Below are positions 6,596-7,132 of a DNA stretch of 7,132 bases, piece after piece (position 1 is the stretch's first letter; the number at the start of each line of letters is the position of its first letter). The notes under the pieces are model-generated. The model worked only from the letters and a program-made list of their open reading frames with translations, made no database searches and was not told where the DNA came from. Source of the DNA: Gammaproteobacteria bacterium. GTDB taxonomy: Bacteria > Pseudomonadota > Gammaproteobacteria > JABDGN01. Position numbers and translations under genes: made by a program. The stretch is taken from positions 1-7,132 of the forward strand of contig JAESTO010000097.1 in the NCBI GenBank assembly GCA_016763565.1. The letters run 5' to 3'.

Positions 6596-7132
6596 ATGAG
6601 TACATTAACATCCACCTACGGAAAAAAATTATACCAACGTTTGCCAGCGGTTTATCGTGAGCGTGACAAGGCGAATGTCGACAGTGACGGCAATGGTGAT
6701 TTAGCAAAATACCTTGATGCTTTTGGCTCGGTACTCGATAGTATGCAGCAAACATTGGCACAGCGTTTGGCCGATAATTTTGTTCATACCGCGGCTTATG
6801 AAGATCCTTGCCAAGATTGGTTATTGCCGTACTTTGCAAAAATGTTATCAGTGAAATTAGTGTCATCGGATGTTGATGGTCAACGCATGGAAATTGCCAA
6901 TGCCATTCGTTGGTCGAAGCGCAAAGGCACCTTAGACGTTGTGCGTGAAATTGCCGAGTCACTATTAAATAGCCAGGTGGTGTTGCAAGAAGCTTGGCCT
7001 CGCATCGCGCGCATTGCCCGCATTCCTCGCGTACGTGCATGCAGTGGTGATAGCCAACAACAAGCCCGGCAACATAAGGTGACGCCCGATTTATCCAGTA
7101 TTTCTCAGGCGGTGCACGTTAGCGATAATCAA
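6596..7132 (+). CDS. Phage tail protein I (P2 gpI / TIGR02242-like) baseplate protein, 3' end outside window
   Basis: The first 179 residues of a gene that stays open to the window edge. Residues 12-24 (LYQRLPAVYRERD) match the 'L-P-A-[IV]-Y-R' opening of tail protein I family members. Residues 38-60 form a helix in the position of the family's 'FL..FE..LD.LE..I' segment. CQDWLLPYFAKMLSV (72-86) and IRWSKRKGTLDVVREIAE (104-121) match the conserved 'FLPWLA..LG' and 'RRGT..GL' blocks. In P2 gpI joins gpJ in the baseplate, and in eCIS the equivalent protein (Cis12/gp7-like) clamps the wedge, so this product should bind the two J-like proteins encoded just upstream. The start follows the previous stop by eight bases. 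The insertion DSDGNGDL (29-36) looks like half of a calcium loop but lacks the acidic residue at position 12. Confidence 0.85.
   Translation, partial: MSTLTSTYGKKLYQRLPAVYRERDKANVDSDGNGDLAKYLDAFGSVLDSMQQTLAQRLADNFVHTAAYEDPCQDWLLPYFAKMLSVKLVSSDVDGQRMEIANAIRWSKRKGTLDVVREIAESLLNSQVVLQEAWPRIARIARIPRVRACSGDSQQQARQHKVTPDLSSISQAVHVSDNQ

Noticed and set aside
6680..6715. DSDGNGDL in the tail protein as an EF-hand calcium loop
   Set aside because: The loop starts like an EF-hand, but the twelfth position is leucine rather than Glu/Asp, and it sits in a variable loop of the family.
6594..7040. Antisense open frame of 148 codons over the tail protein gene
   Set aside because: The + strand here reads as a clear tail protein I family member with its own ribosome site. 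The reverse frame gives a His/Cys-rich product with no family resemblance.
1..7132. CRISPR arrays, tRNA or rRNA genes, insertion sequences, transposases or attachment sites
   Set aside because: No spaced direct repeats, cloverleaf-like segments, transposase motifs or flanking duplications were seen by eye on either strand.

Overview
The window looks like the middle of an extracellular contractile injection system (eCIS, the Afp/PVC/MAC-type phage-tail-like particle) locus. All genes lie on the + strand. There are three complete coding regions and a fourth that runs off the right edge. Moderate GC with heavy TTA/TTG leucine use and clear AGGA-type ribosome binding sites suit a gammaproteobacterium or similar Gram-negative. 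That is a weak taxonomic inference, because nothing here is lineage-specific.

Layout. Positions 7-2346 encode a 779-residue modular protein. It has an N-terminal DUF4157 (eCIS core) domain with an intact HETAH metal-binding motif, a lysine-rich linker, an SH3-like stretch, a putative DNA/RNA non-specific endonuclease domain with RGH...N...N spacing, and an unrecognised C-terminal tail of about 180 residues. Positions 2347-2523 are a very AT-rich gap with no convincing gene or terminator. Positions 2524-3726 encode a short (400 aa) baseplate-J/gp6-like wedge protein. It overlaps by an ATGA junction a long (954 aa) 'putative baseplate assembly protein' (3723-6587). This is followed eight bases later by the start of a P2 gpI-like tail protein (6596 to the edge, 179 residues visible).

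How it fits together. The three right-hand genes build the baseplate wedge that joins the contractile sheath to the spike. The left-hand gene is most likely a cargo toxin carried by the particle and encoded inside the structural operon. Its DUF4157 part has the same base composition as the structural genes, while everything after about position 600 drops to roughly 25-30% GC. This suggests a conserved packaging/processing module joined to an exchangeable, horizontally acquired toxin tip. The junction carries A8 and A7 runs where a one-base slip in either direction meets a stop almost at once, leaving a DUF4157-only product. No immunity gene is visible next to the toxin.

The most interesting item is therefore the metallopeptidase-like plus nuclease effector and its junction. 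The structural genes look like ordinary eCIS components, apart from the short/long pairing of two J-like wedge proteins.
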